DNA of 10,920 bases from Candidatus Doudnabacteria bacterium (GTDB lineage Bacteria; Patescibacteriota; Doudnabacteria; UBA920). Made by a program: the position numbers and the translations under genes. Shown here one piece after another: positions 1 to 5,865 of the stretch (positions are counted from its first letter, which is position 1; each line of letters opens with the position of its first letter). The stretch lies in NCBI GenBank assembly GCA_023245915.1, contig JAHFJK010000004.1, positions 1,219-12,138 of the forward strand, in the 5' to 3' direction. A model generated the notes under the pieces. It worked only from the letters and a program-made list of their open reading frames with translations. It was not told the DNA's origin and did not search any database.

Positions 1-43
1 TATCGTCTTTGACGACAAGATAATGGTATATAATTTTAAACAT
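1..43 (-). CDS. RelE/ParE-superfamily toxin, N-terminal 14 codons (cut by window edge)
   Basis: The ATG at 43-41 overlaps the TAA of the upstream antitoxin gene (TAATG), a translational-coupling arrangement typical of type II toxin-antitoxin pairs. The visible residues read MFKIIYHYLVVKDD and then run off the window. This start (short beta strand with KIIYH, then V-x-K-D-D) resembles RelE/StbE-like mRNA interferases, which bind the ribosomal A site and cut mRNA. The toxin identity rests on these 14 residues plus the antitoxin-first context. The catalytic residues lie in the missing part, so activity cannot be judged. Confidence 0.6.
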   Translation of the reverse strand, partial: MFKIIYHYLVVKDD

Positions 44-264
44 TATTTCCAGGCTTTGGCGTGGCTTATGAAGCGCGCGGTTTTGCTATCCCTTGATTGG
101 GCAAGTTTATCCCAGACCTGGTCTTCTTCCATTTCCAGCGCCATTTCCAGCAAATGGGCCGCTTTAGTAGCCTCAGGTAAACGGTCACGATGAGCTAATT
201 TGACCAATCCCTGTCTGACGTGGTCCGAAAGACTTATATTAATTCTTGTTTTGATTGCAGGCAT
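43..264 (-). CDS. Ribbon-helix-helix-type antitoxin / transcriptional repressor
   Basis: A 73-residue protein. Its start has the layout of a ribbon-helix-helix (MetJ/Arc/CopG-like) DNA-binding domain: a short strand (KTRINISLS, about residues 5-13), a helix (DHVRQGLVKLAHRD, 14-27), and a second helix in the Ala/Glu-rich stretch (EATKAAHLLEMALEME, 31-46). The polar C-terminus would be the part that wraps and neutralises the toxin. It is followed directly, with one base of overlap, by a RelE-like toxin start, so the two are probably cotranscribed. Such antitoxins usually repress their own operon, and repeated operator-like words lie in its promoter. No Shine-Dalgarno is visible, and the likely transcription start coincides with the ATG. 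The antitoxin role is inferred from fold, length and neighbour. Confidence 0.7.
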   Translation of the reverse strand: MPAIKTRINISLSDHVRQGLVKLAHRDRLPEATKAAHLLEMALEMEEDQVWDKLAQSRDSKTARFISHAKAWK

Positions 265-268
265 ATTT

Positions 269-300
269 GAAGTGTATCAAAAGTGTATCACCTGTGTCAA
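269..300 (-). promoter_or_regulatory. Toxin-antitoxin promoter with tandem operator-like repeats
   Basis: On the minus strand a perfect -35 TTGACA lies at 300-295. An 18-bp spacer leads to TACACT (276-271, 4/6 to TATAAT). The start predicted 7 nt downstream falls on the A of the ATG at 264, which would make a leaderless mRNA. The spacer and -10 consist of two 11-bp direct repeats, TGATACACTTT (290-280) and TGATACACTTC (279-269). A weaker third copy overlaps the -35. One repeat per helical turn suits binding of an RHH antitoxin, so autoregulation is inferred. Confidence 0.55.
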
Positions 301-363
301 GATTGAAAATTTTGATGAAAATTTTGAAGGCTTGAGGTTTTTTATTTTGTTAAGCTTGATCTA

Positions 364-372
364 TGCTATAAT
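364..372 (+). promoter_or_regulatory. Extended -10 promoter of the DUF817 gene
   Basis: TGC followed by a perfect TATAAT (367-372) forms an extended -10 element. No convincing -35 lies at the usual distance. Seven bases separate the -10 from the ATG at 380, so transcription probably starts at or next to the start codon and the mRNA would be leaderless. Confidence 0.55.
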
Positions 373-379
373 CTTATAG

Positions 380-1189
380 ATGTTGAAACAAGGGGTTAAA
401 GAATTCTTAGTGTTTGGTTTAAAACAAGCCCGGGCAAGTATGTTTGCCGGAGCTTTTTTATTTTTGCTTATTATAAGTCATTATTGGAACTTGGCTTTCA
501 TTTCCCGTCCCGACTTTTTATTCCTCGCCGCAGTATTAATTCAGCTATTAATGGTAGCTTTCAAACTGGAAACAATTGATGAAGCAAAAACCATTGCTTT
601 ATTCCATATTATTGGTTTAGTTTTGGAATTTTACAAAACCAGTTCTTTGGTGGGATCCTGGAGATATCCGGAACTAGGGAGTTTACATATTGCGGGAGTG
701 CCGCTTTACAGTGGTTTTATGTACGCCTCCATTGGCAGTTACATGGCGCAATCGTGGAAGGTGATGAAATTAAAACTTATTAATGAGCCGTCTTATGCTG
801 TTTCTTTGGTACTGGCGATTTTAATTTATCTCAATTTTTTCACTAACCATTTTTTGCCGGATTTCCGTTTATTTTTATATGTGGAGGTGTTGATTGTTTT
901 TTGGAAAACCAAAGTTGAATTCCAGGTTTTAGAAGGCAAAATAAGAAGGCTGCCTTTGGTACTTTCGTTTGTTTTAATTGCCTGCTTTGTCTGGATAGCA
1001 GAAAACATTGGCACCTTTGTTAATGCCTGGCAGTATCCATACCAAATTTCCATTTGGTCAGCAGTTTCGCTTCATAAGGTAAGTTCTTGGTCATTGTTAG
1101 TCATAATTAGTTTTCTGTTGATTGCCTACTTAAAGCATATAAAAGCTGGCCATTCCAAGATTTCCAAATTAATCTCTAGCGACAGTTAA
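380..1189 (+). CDS. DUF817 family integral membrane protein
   Basis: A 269-residue hydrophobic protein with about eight membrane-spanning segments (roughly residues 18-40, 45-62, 70-84, 107-123, 140-155, 162-175, 191-209 and 234-251). It carries the conserved DUF817 signatures, which I recognise from family knowledge: an ET-x-DE motif with FH-x-x-GL (64-80), GSWRYPE (92-98), GVPLYSGFMYASIGSYMAQ (106-124), YLNFFTNHFLPDFR (150-163), and WIAENIGTF near WQYP (205-220). The length matches the family. Biochemical function is unknown; it acts in the cytoplasmic membrane. The ATG at 380 is supported by the extended -10 just upstream. The gene stands alone on its strand and its last 21 bp overlap the end of convergent comF, so the two messages would be complementary at their 3' ends. 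Confidence 0.85.
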   Translation: MLKQGVKEFLVFGLKQARASMFAGAFLFLLIISHYWNLAFISRPDFLFLAAVLIQLLMVAFKLETIDEAKTIALFHIIGLVLEFYKTSSLVGSWRYPELGSLHIAGVPLYSGFMYASIGSYMAQSWKVMKLKLINEPSYAVSLVLAILIYLNFFTNHFLPDFRLFLYVEVLIVFWKTKVEFQVLEGKIRRLPLVLSFVLIACFVWIAENIGTFVNAWQYPYQISIWSAVSLHKVSSWSLLVIISFLLIAYLKHIKAGHSKISKLISSDS

Positions 1190-1909
1190 ACAAATAACTT
1201 TCGTCGCGCCGTTGCGTTTTAAAACTTTGGCGGCTTCTTGAAGGGTGGCGCCGGTGGTGGTGACGTCGTCGACGAGGATGAAATTATTATTTAAGATGTA
1301 AGATTTAGGATTTAAGATTTTAGAGGAAAGGGTGAAGGCGCTGTTGATATTTTGCAATCTTTCTGCTTTTTTTAAATCTTTTTGGGTTTTGGTGAGTTTG
1401 CGTCTTTGCAGAACATCTGCAACCGGCAGATTTAATTCCGTAGATAAACTTTGGCACAAAATCTCTGCTTGATTAAAGCCGCGCCAGCGTTTGCGGGAGG
1501 GATGTAGGGGGATAGGAGTTAGGAAGTAGGAATTAGGAGATAGCAAATTAGGAAAATTGTTATTTATTTTTTCTGCAACCATTGTTGCTAAAGTTTTGTA
1601 GATGTCTTTTAGGAAAAAATATTTTCCGGCAATTAGAATTTTAGAAACTTTCTTATCATGATAGTCGTAAAAGCTTATGAGTCCATCTGCCATATGCGGG
1701 GTTTGGCAGGAAGGATGAGTTAAACCAAAAGGGCTGGGTTTTTGGCAGGCTATGCAACGCTGATGTTCCAGCTTTGTAAGAAGCGATTTACAATTAACGC
1801 ACAAAAAATCCCCTTCCTTGCCGCAGGACAGGCAAGTTATTGGGAAGAGGGTGTCGAGGATGAAAGTTTTGATATCAGCAAATGCGGGCTTGATGAGGGT
1901 TTGGTACAT
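1169..1909 (-). CDS. comF: ComF family phosphoribosyltransferase-like protein
   Basis: A 246-residue protein. An N-terminal zinc-finger-like module carries C26-x2-C29 and C37-x2-C40, with further Cys/His at C52, C55, H65 and C68. A type I phosphoribosyltransferase fold follows, with PIPLHPSRKRWRGFNQAE (132-149) and a PRPP-binding loop ILVDDVTTTGATL (211-223). ComF proteins take part in DNA uptake during natural transformation and are thought to act at the cytoplasmic side of the uptake machinery; the substrate is uncertain. No other competence gene is visible here. Two stretches look foreign to the family: residues about 122-131 (LLSPNSYFLT) and 198-208 (ILNPKSYILNN). Both are encoded by short repetitive DNA and sit just before conserved blocks. 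No Shine-Dalgarno is visible; the ATG at 1909 is the only one giving the normal N-terminus. Confidence 0.88.
   Translation of the reverse strand: MYQTLIKPAFADIKTFILDTLFPITCLSCGKEGDFLCVNCKSLLTKLEHQRCIACQKPSPFGLTHPSCQTPHMADGLISFYDYHDKKVSKILIAGKYFFLKDIYKTLATMVAEKINNNFPNLLSPNSYFLTPIPLHPSRKRWRGFNQAEILCQSLSTELNLPVADVLQRRKLTKTQKDLKKAERLQNINSAFTLSSKILNPKSYILNNNFILVDDVTTTGATLQEAAKVLKRNGATKVICLTVARD
1290..1322. repeat. Low-complexity repeat tract inside comF (PRPP-loop side)
   Basis: Degenerate 7-8 bp words of the type TTAAGAT, GTAAGAT, TTAGGAT follow each other. They encode the extra residues ILNPKSYILNN directly before the PRPP loop. The tract keeps the reading frame. Confidence 0.55.
1511..1552. 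repeat. Low-complexity TTAGGA-type repeat tract inside comF
   Basis: Degenerate words such as ATAGGAG, TTAGGAAG, TAGGAAT, TAGGAG and TTAGG are strung together. They encode LLSPNSYFLT immediately before the conserved PIPLHPSRKR block of ComF. The tract has the same word style as the one at 1290-1322 and is likewise in frame. Confidence 0.55.
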
Positions 1910-1933
1910 GCAACTATATTAACAGCTAATAAT

Positions 1934-1994
1934 GGATTCCGGCTAGCCCTCGCCTTAATAAGGCCTTAGGCGCTCGTGGCTGCCGGAATGACAT
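1934..1994. repeat. Palindromic intergenic element with GGATTCCGG...CCGGAATGACA ends
   Basis: ATTCCGGC (1936-1943) pairs with GCCGGAAT (1982-1989). Inside, AGCC pairs with GGCT, CGCCT with AGGCG, and a central AAGGCCTT closes a long imperfect hairpin. The ends resemble widespread bacterial intergenic palindromes that begin with TGTCATTCCGG. It lies just upstream of comF. Confidence 0.6.
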
Positions 1995-2004
1995 AAAAAA
2001 CATG

Positions 2005-2075
2005 AAAAGCTCAACCGTCCCGTACCTTAATCGCTTCGCGATTAGCTACGGGATAAATCGGTTGAGCCTTTCAAA
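2005..2075. terminator. Large two-tier hairpin, possible bidirectional terminator
   Basis: GCTCAACCG (2009-2017) pairs perfectly with CGGTTGAGC (2059-2067). Within it CCCGTA (2019-2024) pairs with TACGGG (2047-2052), and TAATCGC (2028-2034) with GCGATTA (2038-2044) around a TTC loop. On the minus strand the stem is followed by TTTTCATGTTTTTT, so it could stop clpC read-through before comF. It could equally be a repeated intergenic element. Confidence 0.5.
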
Positions 2076-2085
2076 AAAGATGGAA

Positions 2086-2178
2086 ATGTCATTCCGAGTG
2101 AGTGCAACGAACGAGGAATCCCTTAAGCTTAATCATTAGTAAAAGTTAAGGGATCCCTCACTTCGTTTGGGATGACAT
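2086..2178. repeat. Inverted-repeat element, TGTCATTCCGAG...GGGATGACA family
   Basis: ATGTCATTCC (2086-2095) is the inverted partner of GGGATGACAT (2169-2178) with one mismatch. Inner arms AACGAA/TTCGTT, GAGG/CCTC and ATCCCTTAA/TTAAGGGAT extend the stem around a loop near 2126-2144. This matches the style of a palindromic intergenic repeat seen in many bacterial genomes. No ORF is inside, so it would have to move with help from elsewhere. Confidence 0.6.
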
Positions 2179-2225
2179 GGATTTAGATAACAACCTTCTG
2201 CTTCGTTAACTGTCGGATAAATAAA

Positions 2226-2270
2226 AAAAGAAAAATATCTTCTCCACTGGGGTCGAAGAATATTTTTTTT
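2226..2270 (-). terminator. Rho-independent terminator of clpC
   Basis: Two bases after the clpC stop, on the minus strand, AAAATATTCTTC and GAAGATATTTTT form a stem (one bulge) around a loop of about 12 nt containing CCCAGTGG. TCTTTTTTT follows. The other strand also carries a T-run, so it may work both ways. Confidence 0.7.
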
Positions 2271-2272
2271 GA

Positions 2273-4831
2273 CTAGGCAGGAACAGGCAGTTTTTCTTCC
2301 TTATGCAAAGTAAAGACAATCTTGTCAGTTTTTATATCTGCGGAAATCAAGGCGCCTTGCAAAGCTTTGCCGGCAATGATTTTTTCCGCTAGGGGATCTT
2401 CCAGCATCTCTTGGATGTTTTTGCGCACAAAACGCGCGCCCTGGGCTGGGTCAAAACTTTTTTCCGAAATAAATTTTATAACCGCGGGGCTAACCTTAAG
2501 CTGGAAATTTTGTTCCAGTAACCGCGACTGCAACAGTGAAAGCTGGAGTTGGGTAATTTTTTTCAGCTCATTAAAACCCAAAGGTTTAAAGACAATAATT
2601 TTATCTACCCTGTTTAAAAATTCCGGCCTAAAAGACTGTTTTAATTCTTCCAGTACATGCTCTTTTACGTGTTCGTATTCTTTTTCTAATTTTGTCTTTT
2701 CATCCACCTCTTCAGACCTGTCAGCAAAACCAATTTTTGCGGCCTGATTGGAAAGTTCCTGTATGCCCAAATTGGAAGTCATAATGACTATGGTGTTGCG
2801 GAAGCTGACTTTTTTGCCCTCGGCGTCAGTTAACTGGCCATCTTCTAAGATCTGCAAAAAAATATTAAATACGTCCGGGTTGGCTTTTTCAATTTCGTCA
2901 AACAAAACTACGGCGTAAGGTTTGCGCCTGACAGCTTCGGTTAAGCGGCCGCCTTCGCCATAGCCCACGTAGCCGGCCGGGGCTCCAATCAACCGAGCCA
3001 CATTGTGGCGCTCCATCAATTCCGACATGTCAATTCTAATAAGCGCGTCCTCGTCTTCAAAAACTTCGCTGGCAAGGGCTTTGGCAGTTTCAGTTTTGCC
3101 CACGCCTGTGGGGCCTAAAAATACGAACGAACCTAAAGGACGGTTTGGATCGGCCAAACCCGCGCGGCTTCGGCGAATAGCGCGGCTGATTTCTTCCACG
3201 GCTTCATCCTGCCCGACAATTTTTGCGCGCAAAGTTTTTTCCAGGTTGACTAATTTGCCAATGTCGGTTTTGGCCAGTTTATGCAGAGGAATTTTGGTCA
3301 TCATGGAAACAGTGTGGGCTATGTCTTCGGAAGAAATTACGTGGGTAGGGGTTTTTTCTTCAGCCGCCAAACTTTTGCTTAACTGTTCTTTTTGCTTAAG
3401 GAGTTTTTCTTCCTGCGCGCGCAAGTGCAGAGCAGTGGTAAAATCCTGGCCTAACACCGCCTTGGTTTTTTCCTCTTCCAAAGCCGCCAGATCGCTTTCG
3501 ATTTTTTTGGTGGCGCGCAAAAGTTTGCTGTTGGAATTAATGCTGCGCAAAAACGCGGCGGTTTCATCTATTAAATCCACAGCTTTGTCAGGCAAAAAGC
3601 GGTCCATAATGTAGCGGGAAGACAAATCCACAGCCGATTTTATGGCTTCGTCTGTAATAGTTACATTATGATGTTTTTCGTAGTTCGGCCTAAGGCCCTG
3701 CAAAATTTCCATGGTTTCTTCACGCGTGGGTTCTTCCACTAAAATTGGCTGGAAGCGTCTCTCCAAGGCCGCGTCTTTTTCTATATACTGTTTGTATTCG
3801 GACAAAGTGGTGGCGCCTATGGCGCGCAGTTCACCACGGGCAAGCGCGGGTTTTAAAATATTAGCCGCGTCCAAAGAGCCGGTCGTGGCGCCAGCGCCCA
3901 CCATGGTGTGGAGTTCATCTATAAATAAAATTACGTTTTTGTCGTTTTTGACTTCGTTTATAATTTGCTTTAACCGGTTTTCAAATTCACCCCTGAACAT
4001 TGAGCCCGCAACTATTAAGGCGAGATCTAGCGATAAAATTTTCTTATCGAGCAAAGAATCAGGAACCTCGCGTCGGGTTATAGCCAAAGCCAGGCCTTCC
4101 ACAATCGCAGTTTTACCTACACCGGCTTCGCCAATAAGTATGGGGTTGTTTTTGGTGCGGCGGTTGAGAATGGAAATTAGCCGTTCAATTTCTATTTTTC
4201 GCCCCACAACCGGGTCAATTAAGCCGTTGACAGCTTTTTTAGTTAAATCCACAGTAAAATAATCCAAAACGCTGTTCTTTTTGGCTTCCGAGCCTTTTGG
4301 TCCTCCAACTCTGGGCTGTCCGTGCACATCTTCTGCCGGATGGGGCATTTCCGCGCCCGCGGGCATGTCCGGGAATTTGGAAATATTTTCAAACACACTA
4401 ATTAAGTTGCGTTCAAGTTCGTTAATATCAATGCCTAATTTGGAAAGGATAACTTTGGCTTTGTTTTGAGGCACATTTAACAAACCGTACAAAAAATGCT
4501 CGGTGCCAATAAACTGGTAGCCGTATTGGCTGGCAATTATGGCGGACTTTTCAATAACAGATTTTAGATTTTCCGAAAGCACAGGCTTCCAAACGTTAAC
4601 CGTGTTATTGCTGTTAACAAAAATCAGCTCCTGTTTAATAACTTCGGGATTGAGTTTAGTTTTGGTCAAGATTTCCGCGGCAAAAGAGCTTTTTTCACTG
4701 ACCACGCCGAACAATAAATGCTCTGTGCCAATGTGGTCATGCTTAAGCTCTTCGCTGACTAATTGCGCCATAATAAGGGCGTTTTTTGCCCTGCTGGATA
4801 ATCGTTCTAAAATGTAAGTGAAATTTGTCAT
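2273..4831 (-). CDS. clpC: ATP-dependent Clp protease ATP-binding subunit ClpC
   Basis: An 852-residue Hsp100 unfoldase that threads proteins into ClpP in the cytoplasm. Order of parts: double Clp-N repeat (about 1-150), a Pro/Gly-rich linker (150-187), and AAA D1 with Walker A GEAGVGKT (234-241), Walker B ILFIDE (301-306) and arginine pair ERRF (357-360). A middle domain with a UVR-like stretch (about 449-481, LEEEKTKAVLGQDF) follows, then AAA D2 with Walker A GPTGVGKT (573-580), Walker B VVLFDE (641-646) and sensor/finger FLNR (738-741), and a C-terminal small domain. The UVR motif separates ClpC from ClpA and ClpB. The KIGF tripeptide loop (699-702) is the expected ClpP-docking site, so it should be a protease partner. 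Length is normal and all ATPase motifs are intact. No Shine-Dalgarno precedes the ATG; the leader is about 119 nt. A CIRCE-like operator suggests heat-shock control. clpP is not in the window. Confidence 0.96.
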   Translation of the reverse strand: MTNFTYILERLSSRAKNALIMAQLVSEELKHDHIGTEHLLFGVVSEKSSFAAEILTKTKLNPEVIKQELIFVNSNNTVNVWKPVLSENLKSVIEKSAIIASQYGYQFIGTEHFLYGLLNVPQNKAKVILSKLGIDINELERNLISVFENISKFPDMPAGAEMPHPAEDVHGQPRVGGPKGSEAKKNSVLDYFTVDLTKKAVNGLIDPVVGRKIEIERLISILNRRTKNNPILIGEAGVGKTAIVEGLALAITRREVPDSLLDKKILSLDLALIVAGSMFRGEFENRLKQIINEVKNDKNVILFIDELHTMVGAGATTGSLDAANILKPALARGELRAIGATTLSEYKQYIEKDAALERRFQPILVEEPTREETMEILQGLRPNYEKHHNVTITDEAIKSAVDLSSRYIMDRFLPDKAVDLIDETAAFLRSINSNSKLLRATKKIESDLAALEEEKTKAVLGQDFTTALHLRAQEEKLLKQKEQLSKSLAAEEKTPTHVISSEDIAHTVSMMTKIPLHKLAKTDIGKLVNLEKTLRAKIVGQDEAVEEISRAIRRSRAGLADPNRPLGSFVFLGPTGVGKTETAKALASEVFEDEDALIRIDMSELMERHNVARLIGAPAGYVGYGEGGRLTEAVRRKPYAVVLFDEIEKANPDVFNIFLQILEDGQLTDAEGKKVSFRNTIVIMTSNLGIQELSNQAAKIGFADRSEEVDEKTKLEKEYEHVKEHVLEELKQSFRPEFLNRVDKIIVFKPLGFNELKKITQLQLSLLQSRLLEQNFQLKVSPAVIKFISEKSFDPAQGARFVRKNIQEMLEDPLAEKIIAGKALQGALISADIKTDKIVFTLHKEEKLPVPA

Positions 4832-4956
4832 AAGATGAAATGAACTAAAATGACAAAACGAGGGAAATGGGCAAAAATCAGAGTACAGTTATTTTTGTCA
4901 ATCTTGTCATTTTTTTAATTTTTGTCATTTCTGTTATTATTATCTCATATATTTGA

Positions 4957-4984
4957 ATTATAACCAAATTATCACTCTTGTCAA
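4957..4984 (-). promoter_or_regulatory. clpC promoter
   Basis: On the minus strand a perfect TTGACA (4984-4979) and a perfect TATAAT (4962-4957) are separated by 16 bp. The expected start is near 4950, giving an untranslated leader of roughly 119 nt. The leader contains several TGACAA words. Confidence 0.8.
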
Positions 4985-4995
4985 GAGAGTGATAG
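4969..4995. promoter_or_regulatory. CIRCE-like inverted repeat (HrcA operator candidate)
   Basis: TTATCACTC, nine bases, then GAGTGATAG. The known CIRCE element is TTAGCACTC-N9-GAGTGCTAA, so the left arm matches 8/9 and the right arm 7/9 with exactly the right spacer. The change at the fourth position is symmetric in both arms. The repeat covers the -35 of the clpC promoter, where a bound repressor would block polymerase. HrcA binding is inferred; hrcA itself is not in the window. Confidence 0.6.
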
Positions 4996-5037
4996 TCCGC
5001 AGATACACAGATAAAAATATATGACACAGATTCTTGT

Positions 5038-5102
5038 TGTCATTCCGGAATTTTTGACTGAAATAAACTAATAATCACCAGTCAAAAATATCCGGAATCC
5101 AT
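5038..5102. repeat. Palindromic intergenic element with TGTCATTCCGGA...TCCGGAATCCA ends
   Basis: ATTCCGGA (5042-5049) pairs with TCCGGAAT (5091-5098), and TTTTTGACTG (5051-5060) pairs perfectly with CAGTCAAAAA (5079-5088). The loop is about 18 nt. Its ends match those of the element at 1934-1994 in the opposite orientation, so both probably belong to one repeat family. It sits between divergent clpC and recX. CACAGAT words lie just before it (4998-5033). Confidence 0.65.
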
Positions 5103-5126
5103 GATTAAACAATTTCAGACATTAAA

Positions 5127-5654
5127 ATGATAAGCCATTTTAAGAAGCAATCAAAAACCAAAGAGCCGGAGAATGTTGAAAAGGCTTATGAGTATGCCGT
5201 ATTTTTGCTGTCGCTAAAATTACGCACCGTTGGAGAGGTTTTAAAAAAAATGCAAGGTCGGGGATATTCCAACAAAGTGATTGAAGAAGTTATTGAGCGT
5301 TTAAAATCACAAAAGTATTTGGATGACCAGAGGTATGCGGAAATTTATTTGGAAAATTTAAAAAAGTATAAAAATTTTGGCTTTTACGGCATAAAGAAAA
5401 AGTTTATGGAGAAAAAGCTGCCGTCAACTATTATTGAAAGCGTTTTGCAAAAAGGCCTGCCGCCTGAAGAAGAGGAAAAAATTGCCAGAAGGTTTTTAAA
5501 AAAGGAGGGTGTTGAGGTTAAAGTAAAATCAGGAGACGAAGAAGTTCAATATCGGACATACGATGAAGAATCAAACAAAACCAAACAAAAAACCGCGAAC
5601 CGTTTGAAGTCGCGCGGGTTTAAGGGAGAGGTAATAGCAAAGTTAATTTTTTAA
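5127..5654 (+). CDS. recX: Regulatory protein RecX
   Basis: A 175-residue helical protein of the RecX family, which binds the RecA filament and limits recombinase activity. The three-helix repeats are visible: YEYAVFLLSLKLRTVGEVLKKM with GYSNKVIEEVIERLKSQKYLDDQRYAE (about 21-72), then KNFGFYGIKKKFMEKKLPSTIIESVL (82-107), and a last helix pair KTANRLKSRGFKGEVIAKLIF (155-175). YLDDQRYAE is the usual RecX signature. Residues 126-152 are charged and little conserved. The ATG at 5127 gives a plausible N-terminus but has no Shine-Dalgarno, and no clear promoter was found. recA is not in the window. The 3' end is unusual: two decayed copies of its last codons follow downstream, separated by 40-bp palindromes. 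Confidence 0.88.
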   Translation: MISHFKKQSKTKEPENVEKAYEYAVFLLSLKLRTVGEVLKKMQGRGYSNKVIEEVIERLKSQKYLDDQRYAEIYLENLKKYKNFGFYGIKKKFMEKKLPSTIIESVLQKGLPPEEEEKIARRFLKKEGVEVKVKSGDEEVQYRTYDEESNKTKQKTANRLKSRGFKGEVIAKLIF

Positions 5655-5672
5655 AACTTTTCATCTAATCTA

Positions 5673-5712
5673 TAATCTGAAACTTTGTACAATTGTACAA
5701 AGTTTCAGATTA
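5673..5712. repeat. Perfect 40-bp palindrome after recX
   Basis: Both 20-bp arms match without a mismatch: TAATCTGAAACTTTGTACAA followed at once by its reverse complement. There is no spacer and no T-run after it, so it is not a typical terminator. A second 40-bp palindrome at 5826-5865 shares the ATCTGAAA...TTTCAGAT ends. Confidence 0.85.
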
Positions 5713-5809
5713 AAATTTTATGGAATTAGGTATCGGGAGATTGCAAAAAACGCTGAAGCTTTTAAAGCCAGGGGGTTAGGGGCAGGTTATTGCAAAGTTG
5801 GTGTTTTAA
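5713..5809 (+). pseudogene. Decayed second copy of the recX 3' end
   Basis: Read from 5713 with one frame change between 5781 and 5783, the DNA encodes YREIAKNAEAFKARGL (from 5731) and then QVIAKLVF-stop (5783-5809). The end of real RecX reads RLKSRGFKGEVIAKLIF-stop, so VIAK is identical, the rest is similar, and the stop is in the same place. It has no start of its own, and the frameshift means it cannot extend RecX. It is bounded by the two palindromes. Confidence 0.65.
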
Positions 5810-5825
5810 TTTTCTTATTTTTCCA

Positions 5826-5865
5826 TTATCTGAAATTTTTTACAAATGTAAGAATTTTCAGATAA
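5826..5865. repeat. Near-perfect 40-bp palindrome, second copy
   Basis: TTATCTGAAATTTTTTACA and TGTAAGAATTTTCAGATAA are inverted partners over 19 bp per arm with two mismatches and a 2-nt centre. It has the same total length and the same terminal words as the palindrome at 5673-5712, and lies at the same place relative to the recX-tail copy before it (17-18 nt after the stop). Confidence 0.75.

Noticed and set aside
1910..2272. tRNA or structured RNA gene in the hairpin cluster
   Set aside because: No cloverleaf, no TTCGA-type T-loop and no CCA end were found. The structure is explained by inverted repeats and a terminator.
3003..3614. 203-codon plus-strand ORF opposite clpC
   Set aside because: It lies wholly inside the well-supported clpC gene on the other strand, is Ser/Lys/Ala-rich without any domain, and has no promoter or Shine-Dalgarno. 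The same holds for the plus-strand ORFs at 2322-2747 and 3711-4262.
4891..4927. CtsR operator in the clpC leader
   Set aside because: CtsR sites are GGTCAAA heptads spaced by three bases; the words here are TGACAA with different spacing, so the match is not convincing.
5673..5865. Paired palindromes as a CRISPR array or a simple recX terminator
   Set aside because: Only two copies, with a coding-like spacer of 113 bp and no cas genes, rule out CRISPR. The missing T-run after the perfect 40-mer argues against a standard terminator.
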